Notes: generated from the letters alone by a model not told the origin. Positions 42,296 to 52,024 are shown, numbered from the stretch's first letter. The stretch: 58,727 bases of DNA from Chitinophagaceae bacterium (GCA_021151685.1 JAGKWS010000010.1:1-58727); one strand, 5' to 3'. Translations and numbers: made by a program.

Positions 42296-45200
42296 ATGAA
42301 AATAAAAAATCTACTCAGTACAATTTTATTAGCGGTTGGTTTCATTTTACCATCTTCCGCACAGGTAATTTGTCCTCCAAATATCGATTTCGAGTTAGGA
42401 GATTTATCATATTGGAATTATTATACCGGCACCTGTTGCCCCGGCGGTGTGCCATCCATTACTTCTGGTTCCATTCCACCTGTAGCTTGTCGCCATACAC
42501 TTACCACTACTACCGGCTTGGTAGGGTGTGCGGGTACTGCTACAGACCCTGTCGGGGGGTTCCCCATTGTGCCTCCGGGTGGTGGTGCATTTGCCTTCAG
42601 GTTGGGCAACAGCGGTACCGGAGCACAGTCTGAAAGAGCCACTTACTTTGTACATGTGCCGGTAGGAATGTCTAATTATAGCCTTGTTTATAGATATGCT
42701 ACTGTATTGCAAGATGCCGGTCACTCGGCAGATGAACAGCCACGTTTTCTCGTTCGTGCCTTCGATTCTGCTACACTTGCTCCAATACCCTGTGCCGATT
42801 ATTCTTATGTAGTTGGTGCTGGCTTGCCGGGTTTCATCAGTGTGGGTACCGGGGCTGCTACCATACGTTATCTTCCTTGGTCTACTGGTGTGGTAGATCT
42901 TTCTGGTATGGCTGGCACAACTGTAGGGGTAGAATTTACCACTGCCGATTGTTCTTTGGGTGGTCACTATGGGTATGCTTATATAGACCTCAGTTGTGGT
43001 CTTTTTGAAGTAGCTACCAACACCTGCGATACACTTACTCCACCAACTATGACCGCCCCTCCCGGCTTTGAGTCTTATGCATGGTACGACTCTGCTACTT
43101 TTTCTATACTGTACGGTACCACACAGTCTATTACCATCCCGTATCCACCTGTGCCTACTACCTATGCGGTTATATTAACACCTTATACCGGTTTTGGTTG
43201 CCCCGATACACTGTACACGCGCATTATACCCGCACACATGGCACTGCACCCCACCAATGATACGTCTATTTGTTCTGGTCGTAGTGTCATTCTCAATCCC
43301 AATGCTACCGATATAGCACTACCTCTTACTTACAGTTGGGCACCATCTACAGGCCTCAGTTGCACATCTTGCCCCAATCCCGTGGCAAGCCCCACTACCA
43401 CTACAGCCTATACGGTTACAGTTACCAATGCCTCAGCCTGTACACAAACACACGTTTTCAATATTACCGTCTTACCCGGTGTAAACACAACCGTTACGGT
43501 AGATACCCCTACCTGTAATGGGTATACCGATGGTAGTGCTACCTGTACGCCTACATCGGGTACACCACCATACTCATATCTGTGGACAACCGCCCCCTCG
43601 CAAACTACCGCCACGGCCACGGGTTTGTCTACCGGCTCCTATACAGTAATGATAGTAGATGCATTGGGCTGTACCGATACCAATACTGCTTTCTTGCTCA
43701 ATCCCGCACCACGTATCATTAGTGTCATTACCTCCACCAACCCCACTACTTGTTTGGGTACAGATGGTACAATTGTAATAGGTGGTAATATGGTCCGAGA
43801 CACGGCCTATACTATTACCTACCTGCTCAACGGTGTGCCACAAACACGTGTACTAACCGCCAATGCACTTGGTCAGGTAACATTGGGCACGCTTGGTGCT
43901 GGTACCTATTCCAACATTACCATTGTTGGTGCTGCCTGTCCCTACAATACTATTGGTCCGGTATTGCTTACCGACCCTGCCATACCAGACCTGACCGGGG
44001 TTTTCAGTAATAGTTTTGTTTGTGTAGGCGATACACTCAAATTGTTTGCCACCAGTTCCACACCCGGTGTATTATGGCATTGGGAAGGCCCTGGCGGTTA
44101 TACTTCGGGCGTTCAAAATCCTGTCATATATCCGGCAAGTCTTGCCAATGCCGGGGTATATTCTGTTACAGTATCCCGCGCCAATTGCTACAACTATTCT
44201 TCAACTGCTGTCGAAATCCGAATACTGCCCATACCTTCTGCCAGCAGCAATACACCAGTTTGCTCCGGCGATACACTCTACCTCACAAGCCATTCGTCCA
44301 ATGGTGCTACATCATACCAGTGGAGTGGCCCCAATTTCTTCTCATCGGTAGACCAGAACCCTTACATAGCACATGTGCAAACGGTGTCTGCCGGTACCTA
44401 TACGGTCAACGTAACGCTTAATGGTTGCACAGTACCTACAACCGTTACTGTAACGGTCAATCAAACACCAATGCCACCAGCCGCTACCGATACCAATTAT
44501 TGTCAATTCGATGTTGCCAGCCCATTCAATGTATCTGGTACCAACTTGCTATGGTATACAAGTGCCGAGGGTGGTACAGGTGTTACCACAACGCCTACAC
44601 CATCTACTGCAAAGGGAGGTACAGAGGTATGGTACGTTACACAAACCTCGGCTGAGGGTTGTACCAGCGACAGAGCTATGGTATCGGCCAAAATATGGAA
44701 AATGCCTTACCCAAAATTGTCTATAACCGATCAGGCTACCTGTGTGGGTAAATACATAACTTTCATTGCCAACGAAACAGGCGAAGGTGGAAACGGTTTG
44801 ACATGGTATTTCGGAGAAAATGATAGCATGCAAAATGTAAACCCCATACATCATGCATTTGGTGCTATTGGTACCTATACCGTTACTGCAGCAGCCTACT
44901 ACCAATACTGCCGCGATACCGTAATGTCTACACAGGTGAGCATCTATCCATATGCCAGTTTCGATCTCGGTCCCGATACTTCTATTTGTGCAGGTAGTCA
45001 GGCTATCGAATTGAAGCCACAACGTGTACACGCATACGGAGGCAATGTAACATGGTCTTGGAGCACAGGCGAAAAAACACCATCAATCAAGATAGTAGCC
45101 CCCGGTGTGTATATTGCAAAAGCATCGTTGCAGGGTTGCGAAACTATCGATTCTATAATAGTAGTAAAAGACTGTTATCTGGATGTGCCCAACGTATTCT

Positions 45201-45457
45201 CGCCCAATGGCGATGGTGTAAACGACTTCTTCTTCCCGCGTCAGTTACTCAGCCGTGGATTGGTCGAATTCAATATTGCTGTCTATAATCGTTGGGGTCA
45301 GCAGATATTCTCTGGCAATGCCCTCGATGGTCGTGGTTGGGATGGTAAATTCAATGGTGTAGCCCAGCCAGAAGGTGTATATGTCTTTGTCATTAACGCT
45401 GTCTTCAAAGACGGGCAGAAGGAAACACACAAAGGCAACGTGACGCTGCTGAGATAG
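42296..45457 (+). CDS. Large secreted protein with Ig/PKD-like repeats and gliding-motility C-terminal (T9SS type B) domain
   Basis: 1053 residues from the ATG at 42296 (the frame is open further upstream to a GTG, but this ATG starts a clean signal peptide MKIKNLLSTILLAVGFILPSSA). Residues 25-260 form a lectin/jellyroll-like beta domain with several disulfide-capable Cys; then Ig-like repeats (blocks beginning HPTNDTSICSGRSVILNPNA, TDPAIPDLTGVFSNSFVC, PSASSNTPVCSGDTLYLTS), a PKD-like repeat near residue 860 (TWYFGENDSMQNVNPIHHAF), and finally FSPNGDGVNDFFFPRQL, YNRWGQQIFSG, GWDGKFNGVAQPEGVYVF. The last domain is the gliding-motility-associated C-terminal (type B) sorting domain that routes a protein through the type IX system to the surface. 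Probably an adhesin. Confidence 0.93.
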   Translation: MKIKNLLSTILLAVGFILPSSAQVICPPNIDFELGDLSYWNYYTGTCCPGGVPSITSGSIPPVACRHTLTTTTGLVGCAGTATDPVGGFPIVPPGGGAFAFRLGNSGTGAQSERATYFVHVPVGMSNYSLVYRYATVLQDAGHSADEQPRFLVRAFDSATLAPIPCADYSYVVGAGLPGFISVGTGAATIRYLPWSTGVVDLSGMAGTTVGVEFTTADCSLGGHYGYAYIDLSCGLFEVATNTCDTLTPPTMTAPPGFESYAWYDSATFSILYGTTQSITIPYPPVPTTYAVILTPYTGFGCPDTLYTRIIPAHMALHPTNDTSICSGRSVILNPNATDIALPLTYSWAPSTGLSCTSCPNPVASPTTTTAYTVTVTNASACTQTHVFNITVLPGVNTTVTVDTPTCNGYTDGSATCTPTSGTPPYSYLWTTAPSQTTATATGLSTGSYTVMIVDALGCTDTNTAFLLNPAPRIISVITSTNPTTCLGTDGTIVIGGNMVRDTAYTITYLLNGVPQTRVLTANALGQVTLGTLGAGTYSNITIVGAACPYNTIGPVLLTDPAIPDLTGVFSNSFVCVGDTLKLFATSSTPGVLWHWEGPGGYTSGVQNPVIYPASLANAGVYSVTVSRANCYNYSSTAVEIRILPIPSASSNTPVCSGDTLYLTSHSSNGATSYQWSGPNFFSSVDQNPYIAHVQTVSAGTYTVNVTLNGCTVPTTVTVTVNQTPMPPAATDTNYCQFDVASPFNVSGTNLLWYTSAEGGTGVTTTPTPSTAKGGTEVWYVTQTSAEGCTSDRAMVSAKIWKMPYPKLSITDQATCVGKYITFIANETGEGGNGLTWYFGENDSMQNVNPIHHAFGAIGTYTVTAAAYYQYCRDTVMSTQVSIYPYASFDLGPDTSICAGSQAIELKPQRVHAYGGNVTWSWSTGEKTPSIKIVAPGVYIAKASLQGCETIDSIIVVKDCYLDVPNVFSPNGDGVNDFFFPRQLLSRGLVEFNIAVYNRWGQQIFSGNALDGRGWDGKFNGVAQPEGVYVFVINAVFKDGQKETHKGNVTLLR

Positions 45458-45936
45458 CATACGTGCAAATATTGTATAATAGAAAAGGAGACTCGCAGGG
45501 GTCTCCTTTTTTGTTTATTATATAGTTGTATTGTATAACTGTATATAATGTTTGTGCAACAACACAAATGCATCTATGGTCTGTATTTCGGCGTAAAATT
45601 TGTGTTTCTTTGTATTACCACTTTGTATCCCTCTTGGTATAAGAAACTTCTCTAAGCTGCATGTTGAAGTATAATTGACATGCCTCGCTCAAGCCCGAAG
45701 GGCTGGCAAAGTATATAGTCTTGGATGAAGACTGTGGAAACAGAGCATAGAGAAACACAACCCCGAAGCAGGTTGCCCAACAACAGAAACTCATCTAAGC
45801 CATAAAACATAGAATCACACAAATAACAAACGGGCCTTTGTGGCCATACATTATGCCCAAAATCCTTGTGCATTTCATTCATGGCACCATACGGTGAACA
45901 ATCTTTTTCTTCCCGTTTTTCGAAGTTATATAGGTA
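45458..45936. other. 479-bp intergenic region with terminator and unassigned palindromes
   Basis: Contains the terminator at 45483-45512 and then unrecognised sequence with short paired motifs (AGCCC-GAA-GGGCT, AGTCTT-GGATG-AAGACT, GGCC-TTTGT-GGCC). No coding frame supported. Confidence 0.45.
45483..45512 (+). terminator. terminator of the giant T9SS protein gene
   Basis: Ten-bp stem AAAAGGAGAC / GTCTCCTTTT (45483-45492, 45501-45510) followed by TT and further T-rich bases. Confidence 0.92.
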
Positions 45937-46692
45937 TTACGTGGAGGGTCCACCTACCAGCAAGGCGCACAAAATGCCGGCCGATACACCTGCATTCAAG
46001 CTCTCTGCACCGCCAGTTCTCGGTATCGTCACTTGTTGGGTAGCTACTTTCAGCACATCAGCCCCTATTCCTTTCGATTCATTACCTATCACCAAAACAC
46101 CAGCCCGTGTTCTGTCACGCTGCATTTGGTATACATCTTTGCCCTGTAGCGTAGCCGCATACACAGGTAGGCCCAGTGTCGGTAGGGTACTTGCCAGTTC
46201 GGCAATATGCACCTGCACCCTTAGGTGGCTGCCCATGGCTGCCTGCACTACCTTGGGGTTATATACATCCACACATCCGGGGCTGCATAGTATATGCTCT
46301 ATCCCAAACCAGTCCGCTATCCTAATCAGGGTGCCCATATTGCCGGGGTCCTGTATTTCATCCAGTGCCATGCACCACTTTGTTGTTTCCGCTATGGCTA
46401 CCGGTATCAGGTGTTTTATCACCAGCAATACCTGCCCCGGTGCCTGTAGTGTCGAAATGTTGTCAATTTCATGCTGTGGTGCCAGTATCAGTTGTGCTTC
46501 GCTATGTTTGGCTATTGCTACAGCATTTTCCTGCGCCCATGTAGTTGTGGCCACTATTGTATCAATGGCAACAGCACTATTCAGATATTCAAGTGCTACT
46601 TTGTGCCCTTCAGCAATAAACTGGCAATGTTCCTTTCGGAATTTTTGCTGTGTTAACGACCGAATGTGCTTACTTTGTGCTTTAGATAGCAT
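45937..46692 (-). CDS. SpoU/TrmH-family RNA 2'-O-methyltransferase
   Basis: 251 residues from the ATG at 46692. An N-terminal substrate-binding RNA domain (LTQQKFRKEHCQFIAEGHKV) and the SPOUT catalytic domain with DEIQDPGNMGTLIRIADWFG (motif 1), VLVIGNESKGIGADVL (motif 2) and VTIPRTGGAESLNAGVSAGI (motif 3, SAM-binding knot). 2'-O-methylates rRNA or tRNA; the target cannot be read. The start region lies six bases after a TAGCTTTG box, and the gene is divergent from tamL. Confidence 0.93.
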   Translation of the reverse strand: MLSKAQSKHIRSLTQQKFRKEHCQFIAEGHKVALEYLNSAVAIDTIVATTTWAQENAVAIAKHSEAQLILAPQHEIDNISTLQAPGQVLLVIKHLIPVAIAETTKWCMALDEIQDPGNMGTLIRIADWFGIEHILCSPGCVDVYNPKVVQAAMGSHLRVQVHIAELASTLPTLGLPVYAATLQGKDVYQMQRDRTRAGVLVIGNESKGIGADVLKVATQQVTIPRTGGAESLNAGVSAGILCALLVGGPST

Positions 46693-46698
46693 AAGTGG

Positions 46699-46706
46699 CA
46701 AAGCTA
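46699..46706 (-). promoter_or_regulatory. TAGCTTTG -7 box of the RNA methyltransferase gene
   Basis: TAnnTTTG match on the minus strand, six bases (CCACTT) before the ATG. Confidence 0.6.
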
Positions 46707-46728
46707 TACCAATTGCTGTAATCGCTGC

Positions 46729-49167
46729 ATGAGAAAACGTGTTTTTTATGGGTTGGGTAGCTGGCAATTATTATTGCCGGTTGTTCTGTTTTTGATAGTG
46801 GTTTCGTCATGCAGCAGCGTAAAACACCTGAAAGATGATGAATCGCTTTTATGGAAAAACAAGCTAACCCTTACCAACAAAGCCCCTATGCCCAACAAAG
46901 GCGAGCTGAAGGAAAGCTTGGGCAACATCATTTCTCAGCAACCCAATAGCACCTACATGGGCATATCGCTCACAAAAATACCCATGAAGTTATGGCGGTA
47001 CAACAACAAATACCACAAATACCACAAACTGCCCGATAGCCTGCTGCCCAAATCGGTTGAAAGACCCGTCATTCTCGATACCAGTACAATAGATCCATCG
47101 GTGCAGAATATGAAAAACTACCTGTTCAATCAGGGCTATTTCTATGCGCGCATCACCGATACCATCTATTACAAAGGCAAAAAGGCTACGGTACATTATT
47201 TTGTAGATGCTGGTACAAATTACCTTATTAATAAAATAAATTATAATGTCGATGATAGTGCGTTGTTGGCATTGTTGATTGATAATCAAATCCTATCAAC
47301 GCTAAAAAAAGGTAACGAGTTCACCTACAGTCTGTTGGAAGAAGAAAGAAGTCGCCTTACCAACATAGTGAACAACCATGGCTATCGCCGGTTTAGTTTG
47401 GAGAATATCAATTTCCGATTGGATACACTCGATAAATCGGTGTTTAAGGTAGCCGCCAGCCCGTTCGAGAATGCTGTAAACTTCGTCACACAGTCAAAAA
47501 GCAACAAGAAAAGCACACTCGATATCGATATCATTGTACGCAAGGGCGATGACTCTCTTTCATACACCAAATATCGCTTGGGTAAGGTAACCGTATACCC
47601 CGACTATACTGGCGCCGCCGATCTTACAAACCCCAATTTGTATTCCAAGACCATAAATGGTGTCGAGTTCCGATATCACAAGCGTTATGTATTGCCCGGT
47701 GTCTTGTACAAACACTTATTTATCAACCCCAACAACTATTACTCCAAAGCCGATGAAGAAAAGACTATCTCCCGCTTTGGTGCATTAGGTATTTTTCATT
47801 ACATCCGGGCCGACTTTCGCGAGTACCGCACAACCCGCGATAGCTTGTCGGCAAATATCTACATGACGAGGGCGCAGAAATACGACTTCTCTACCAACTA
47901 CGAAATTTCAAATGGTAGTAACTACAAGTTGGGCAATTCTTTGAGCCTTAACTTTCGCAATAAAAACTTCCTCAAAGGGGCCAATTTACTTACCCTTAGT
48001 GCCAGTGGTGGGGTAGAGCTTTGGTACGACGAGGCCCTTGGCGATAACGTATACGATCGGTTCCAATTGCTTACCACCTATTATGGTGTCAATGGCAGTC
48101 TCGATTTTCCTAAGTTTCTCGCACCTGTTGCCTCCTCATTATTTACCAACAGCAACCTGCCACATACTGTAGTAGGCATTGGCAACAACGTTATAGACCG
48201 TTCCACCTATTTCAAACTCATCAACACCAGTGCTTCATTTTCATACAACTGGCGACAAACCGATACCCGTACATGGACGCTTACACCCATGTTCATCAAC
48301 AATATACGTGTTCCTTACAAATCGGCTTCATTCCAAACCCTGCTCGATAGTAACGAATACCTCAATAACAGTTACAAGCCTACACTCATAGAGGGCGAGA
48401 GTATCTCTTTTCGTTTCGACAATAGCCAGCAAAGAAAAACCCGAAACTATGCCTACCTGCGTCTGGCATTCGAAGAGGCAGGCACTGTACTTGGCGGACT
48501 GAAGAACGCTGGTGTTATTCTCAATGAACTATACCGCTTGGAAGATACCCTCTTCGCTCGCTATACCAAATTCGATGTAGATGCCCGTCAATACCTCGTT
48601 TTCCGCAAGTCTACATTGGTACTCCGGTTTTTTGGTGGCTTGGGTATTCCGTACGGCGAGCCCTGGGCTATGCCCTACATCAAGCAGTATTTTGCTGGTG
48701 GGCCTTATAGCCTCCGGGGGTGGCGCATACGTTCACTGGGCCCCGGCAGGCATGTCGATGCTACCAATCAGCGTATCAGTCAAATCGACCGCACCGGCGA
48801 CATAAAGCTGGAAAGTAATGTAGAATATCGTTTCCCGGTTATGCCCATCTTTGCCGGGGCTGTAAAGCTCAACGGAGCCCTTTTTGCCGATGCCGGCAAC
48901 ATTTGGTTATCCAATCCAGACCCTTCCTTTGAAGGGGGCGAGTTTGCCTTCAATAAACTGGGACAAGACATAGCAATGGATGTCGGCATCGGTACCCGTT
49001 TCGAAATAGCCTCCTTTCTCACTGTCCGTCTCGATTTGGCAATGCCCGTAAAACAACCTAATGTCTTTGTAAACAACGGCTGGGTGTTCAACCAAATTGA
49101 CTTCTCCAGCAGTAGCTGGCGTGCCAGAAATCTGGTACTCAATTTCTCTATCGGCTACCCTTTCTGA
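46729..49167 (+). CDS. TamL-type lipidated Omp85/BamA-family outer-membrane protein
   Basis: 812 residues. The N-terminus (LLPVVLFLIVVSSCSS) is a lipoprotein signal with lipobox VVSSC, unlike canonical BamA but typical of the Bacteroidota TamL lineage. POTRA-like domains occupy about residues 30-390, followed by an Omp85 barrel at the C-terminus (GGLGIPYGEPWAMPYIKQYF, the family VRGY/F-type motif near YSLRGWRIRS) ending in a final beta strand with C-terminal Phe. It probably assembles or inserts outer-membrane proteins or delivers material to the surface with a TamB partner elsewhere. It ends convergently with gldA, overlapping 13 bases. Confidence 0.9.
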   Translation: MRKRVFYGLGSWQLLLPVVLFLIVVSSCSSVKHLKDDESLLWKNKLTLTNKAPMPNKGELKESLGNIISQQPNSTYMGISLTKIPMKLWRYNNKYHKYHKLPDSLLPKSVERPVILDTSTIDPSVQNMKNYLFNQGYFYARITDTIYYKGKKATVHYFVDAGTNYLINKINYNVDDSALLALLIDNQILSTLKKGNEFTYSLLEEERSRLTNIVNNHGYRRFSLENINFRLDTLDKSVFKVAASPFENAVNFVTQSKSNKKSTLDIDIIVRKGDDSLSYTKYRLGKVTVYPDYTGAADLTNPNLYSKTINGVEFRYHKRYVLPGVLYKHLFINPNNYYSKADEEKTISRFGALGIFHYIRADFREYRTTRDSLSANIYMTRAQKYDFSTNYEISNGSNYKLGNSLSLNFRNKNFLKGANLLTLSASGGVELWYDEALGDNVYDRFQLLTTYYGVNGSLDFPKFLAPVASSLFTNSNLPHTVVGIGNNVIDRSTYFKLINTSASFSYNWRQTDTRTWTLTPMFINNIRVPYKSASFQTLLDSNEYLNNSYKPTLIEGESISFRFDNSQQRKTRNYAYLRLAFEEAGTVLGGLKNAGVILNELYRLEDTLFARYTKFDVDARQYLVFRKSTLVLRFFGGLGIPYGEPWAMPYIKQYFAGGPYSLRGWRIRSLGPGRHVDATNQRISQIDRTGDIKLESNVEYRFPVMPIFAGAVKLNGALFADAGNIWLSNPDPSFEGGEFAFNKLGQDIAMDVGIGTRFEIASFLTVRLDLAMPVKQPNVFVNNGWVFNQIDFSSSSWRARNLVLNFSIGYPF

Positions 49168-50081
49168 TTTCCGGTATTCGTCAACGTACGGAATACATCT
49201 TCCAAAGACTCGGTTTGCGTTTGCATAGAGCTGATGTTAATATCATTTTTTACTGCCCATTGCATCACTTCTTTACGCAGCAAGTCTGGCGAGGTTGTCA
49301 CCAACTTCCATTTATGGTCACCCATATCTTCTCTTGCATCCACATGCTGCAAGCCGTCCAGCATTAGCGGGTTCAGTGCCGTTTCAAACGCCACTATCAG
49401 CACATTGCGTTGGCTGTTACTTTGCTGCAGCTTATCTATAGTGTCATCGGCTACTATATTGCCGTTGTTTATGATGATGACCCTTTTACACATCGCCTGC
49501 ACTTCTTGCATAATGTGTGTAGACAGTAATACGGTCTTGTCCCGGCCTATGTCTTTTATCAGGTCACGTATTTCCACTATCTGGTTAGGGTCCAGGCCCG
49601 ATGTTGGCTCATCCAGTATCAGCACCTCCGGGTCGTGCAGCATAGCCTGTGCAATGCCCACACGTTGTTTATACCCCTTAGACAGTGCCCCAATCTTCTT
49701 GTGGGCTTCCTTGCCCAGTCCCGTTCTGCCTATCATTTCTTCTATACGTGCAGCAGCACCACGGCCCAGCTTGTGTATACCTGCGCTAAATTCCAGATAC
49801 TCACGTACATACATTTCGTAGTACAGTGGGTTCGCCTCCGGCAGGTAGCCCACACGCTTGCGCACCTCCATAGGTTGCGCTGCCACATCGTAGCCACATA
49901 CTATGGCACTGCCACTGGTGGGGGGCAGGTAGCCGGTTATCATCTTCATGGTGGTAGACTTCCCCGCACCATTTGGTCCCAAAAAGCCGGTAATTTCTCC
50001 TTTTTTTACTTCAAAAGATATATTATCAACGGCCTTTTGTGTTTCGTATATACGTGTAAGCGACTTTACTATGATAGACAT
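49155..50081 (-). CDS. gldA: Gliding-motility ABC transporter ATPase GldA
   Basis: 308 residues from the ATG at 50081. Walker A LGPNGAGKST, signature LSKGYKQRVG, Walker B VLILDEPTSGLDP and switch histidine STHIMQEVQ; the C-terminal 90 residues form the GldA-type extension with the conserved YxLTTSPDLLR-type segment. GldA with GldF and GldG forms an ABC transporter needed for gliding in Flavobacterium; gldF/G are not in the window, so a different ABC-2 permease partner is possible in this organism. The start lies five bases after a TAATTTTG box. Confidence 0.88.
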   Translation of the reverse strand: MSIIVKSLTRIYETQKAVDNISFEVKKGEITGFLGPNGAGKSTTMKMITGYLPPTSGSAIVCGYDVAAQPMEVRKRVGYLPEANPLYYEMYVREYLEFSAGIHKLGRGAAARIEEMIGRTGLGKEAHKKIGALSKGYKQRVGIAQAMLHDPEVLILDEPTSGLDPNQIVEIRDLIKDIGRDKTVLLSTHIMQEVQAMCKRVIIINNGNIVADDTIDKLQQSNSQRNVLIVAFETALNPLMLDGLQHVDAREDMGDHKWKLVTTSPDLLRKEVMQWAVKNDINISSMQTQTESLEDVFRTLTNTGNQKG

Positions 50082-50086
50082 CGTAT

Positions 50087-50094
50087 CAAAATTA
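50087..50094 (-). promoter_or_regulatory. TAATTTTG -7 box of gldA
   Basis: TAnnTTTG match on the minus strand, five bases (ATACG) before the ATG; short or absent leader predicted. Confidence 0.6.
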
Positions 50095-50099
50095 ATAAA

Positions 50100-50130
50100 C
50101 GTGAAACAGCCACATTTGCGGTGTTTCACG
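50100..50130. terminator. hairpin upstream of gldA
   Basis: CGTGAAACA / TGTTTCACG (50100-50108, 50122-50130). T-rich sequence lies on both sides, so it could end transcription arriving from the EGF-like lipoprotein gene on the minus strand. Confidence 0.6.
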
Positions 50131-50165
50131 TTTTAGTACTTTTTTAAGATTTTTTGCCTGCGTAC

Positions 50166-50287
50166 AGAGTCTGTTCAAGATATATTGCTTTTAGTTATGC
50201 TAATAGTTGTTTTATGAGCAAAATGTGGCAGATTTCACACCCCAAACAACTACACGAATAGCAATATATAAAGCTTAAACAGGCTCT
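50166..50287. mobile_element. MITE-like element, 122-bp member
   Basis: Terminal inverted repeats AGAGTCTGTTCAAG... and (reverse complement) AGAGCCTGTTTAAG..., with an interior related to the 163-bp copies downstream (AGTTGTTTTATGAGCAAAATG). About 40 interior bases are missing relative to those copies. Confidence 0.7.
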
Positions 50288-50314
50288 TATATTTGTACAA
50301 CTGAAATGCAATTA

Positions 50315-50869
50315 TCAGGGCAGTGGCAACTTGGTTTTATCACCCACAAACGTACACTGAGTAACAAACGTGTCTACTTTGTCTGTTATCTCATATTCAT
50401 ATTTGTGCAGCGTCAGCGTTTTGTCACCCTGTAGTGTTACGTCAAATACCCTCAAATACTGAATAGTGTTTGCTTTCGCACTATCATTGTTCTGTATAAT
50501 AATAGAATATGTGCTGGCATTACTGCTCACATACCCTTGCAGTACCTTTGGTTTTATGCTTTGCAGGTACACATCTACCGATAGCTTACCCCTGTTTGCA
50601 GGGTATATTCTTACGGTATCTATCGTTTGTGCACCATTATTACATTCCATAAAGCCACCATACACGCCCAAATACCTCGATCTGGTTTCATATTCGCATT
50701 GCGCACCCTCATAGCCTGTAAGGCATCTGCAAAGTCCATTGCCACAAGATCCGCCATTATAGCAGGTCATACCATCGCACGAATTTCGCTCACAAGAAGT
50801 AAGTACTGTTGTAGAAATGATAGCGGTTAACAGTGAAGCTGTGAGTAAAACAGGTTTCCAGAGTTTCAT
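50315..50869 (-). CDS. EGF-like-domain lipoprotein
   Basis: 184 residues. Signal peptide with lipobox TVLTSC (Cys acylated). Residues 26-60 form an EGF-like module (NSCDGMTCYNGGSCGNGLCRC-type spacing, six Cys). The rest is a beta-rich region of about 120 residues without a named domain. A lipid-anchored, probably surface-exposed protein. Six-cysteine EGF modules on bacterial lipoproteins are common in Bacteroidota but their ligands are unknown. Confidence 0.85.
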   Translation of the reverse strand: MKLWKPVLLTASLLTAIISTTVLTSCERNSCDGMTCYNGGSCGNGLCRCLTGYEGAQCEYETRSRYLGVYGGFMECNNGAQTIDTVRIYPANRGKLSVDVYLQSIKPKVLQGYVSSNASTYSIIIQNNDSAKANTIQYLRVFDVTLQGDKTLTLHKYEYEITDKVDTFVTQCTFVGDKTKLPLP

Positions 50870-50933
50870 GCAAAAAAATATTTGAGTCCAAAATAATGAT
50901 TTTTTTTGTTCTGGCGAAACAATCTCTCACATA

Positions 50934-51968
50934 TTAATGAGTGTCGAATGAGTTCCAGCCTTGTGCCGTCAGCGTATGTTTGCCTCCGCTTGGTGTCACA
51001 AGCTGAAGCCCTTGTTCCGGTGCTGTCATGTACCCAATTACAGTTACATGTGCGTATTCCTTTATTTTATCATAATCGTTTTGCGAAATAGTAAATAACA
51101 ACTCATAGTCTTCACCACCATTCAGTGCACAGGTAGTTATAGAAAGCCCGAATTGCATCGCCATCGCACGTGCGTCATCATGTGCAGGTATTTTTTCCTC
51201 ATGCAAAACGCAACCGGTATTGCTCTTATTGCATAGGTGTATCAATTCCGAACTCAACCCATCACTTACATCTATCATAGATGTAGGTACTATGTCATTT
51301 TCTTTCAGCCATTCCGCCACATCGGCCCGTGGCTCAGGTTTCAGTATTCGCCCTATCAGGTAGGCTTGTTGCTGTAGGTCGGGTTGTACGCCCGGGTTTT
51401 CCAGAAATATCTTTTTTTCTCTCTCCAGCAGTTGCAATCCCAAATACGCACCCCCCAACTCGCCCGATACACATATCAAATCATTGGCCTGCGCCCCGCT
51501 ACGGGTCACATATTTGTCTGGTGCCACCTCGCCTATAGCCGTTATACTTATCACCAAGCCACTGCGCGAGCTTGTGGTATCGCCACCTATCAGGTCCACA
51601 TTATACCGTTCGCAGGCAGCATATATGCCCTCATATAGTTCTTCCAGTGCCTCTACCGATACTTTATTGCTTACCGCTATGCTCACCGTTATGTGTGTAG
51701 GCACTGCCATCATAGCAAATATGTCCGACAAGTTTACGGCCACCGCCTTATACCCAAGATGTTTCAATGGGGTATACGTAAGGTCAAAGTGAATACCCTC
51801 TACCAGCATATCGGTCGATACCACACATTGCCGTCCAAACTGATCTATCACGGCAGCGTCGTCGCCTACACTCAGCAGCGTACCCGCATTCATTGTTTCG
51901 TTGTTGCGGGTCAGATGGTCTATCAGGCGAAATTCGCCAAAAGAAGATACTTCGGTTCTCATTTCCAT
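50934..51968 (-). CDS. thiL: Thiamine-monophosphate kinase
   Basis: 344 residues. ThiL signatures: FGEFRLIDHL, SVGDDAAVID, STDMLVEGIHF, the glycine-rich LIGGDTTSSRSGL and SMIDVSDGLSSELIHL, plus DDARAMAMQFG. It phosphorylates thiamine monophosphate to the diphosphate cofactor. The start at 51968 is one of two close ATGs (the other at 51962). The position of a TACATTTG box 56 bases upstream fits either. No thiamine (TPP) riboswitch consensus is visible upstream. Confidence 0.95.
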   Translation of the reverse strand: MEMRTEVSSFGEFRLIDHLTRNNETMNAGTLLSVGDDAAVIDQFGRQCVVSTDMLVEGIHFDLTYTPLKHLGYKAVAVNLSDIFAMMAVPTHITVSIAVSNKVSVEALEELYEGIYAACERYNVDLIGGDTTSSRSGLVISITAIGEVAPDKYVTRSGAQANDLICVSGELGGAYLGLQLLEREKKIFLENPGVQPDLQQQAYLIGRILKPEPRADVAEWLKENDIVPTSMIDVSDGLSSELIHLCNKSNTGCVLHEEKIPAHDDARAMAMQFGLSITTCALNGGEDYELLFTISQNDYDKIKEYAHVTVIGYMTAPEQGLQLVTPSGGKHTLTAQGWNSFDTH

Positions 51969-52024
51969 TGTTATATGACATTCACTACATTGCCATTGGT
52001 TGGGCAAATCTGCGAAATGGATTG

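Noticed and set aside
45650..45840. Retron, HEARO or other known structured RNA
   Set aside because: Short hairpins exist but no diagnostic motif, and no reverse transcriptase is nearby.
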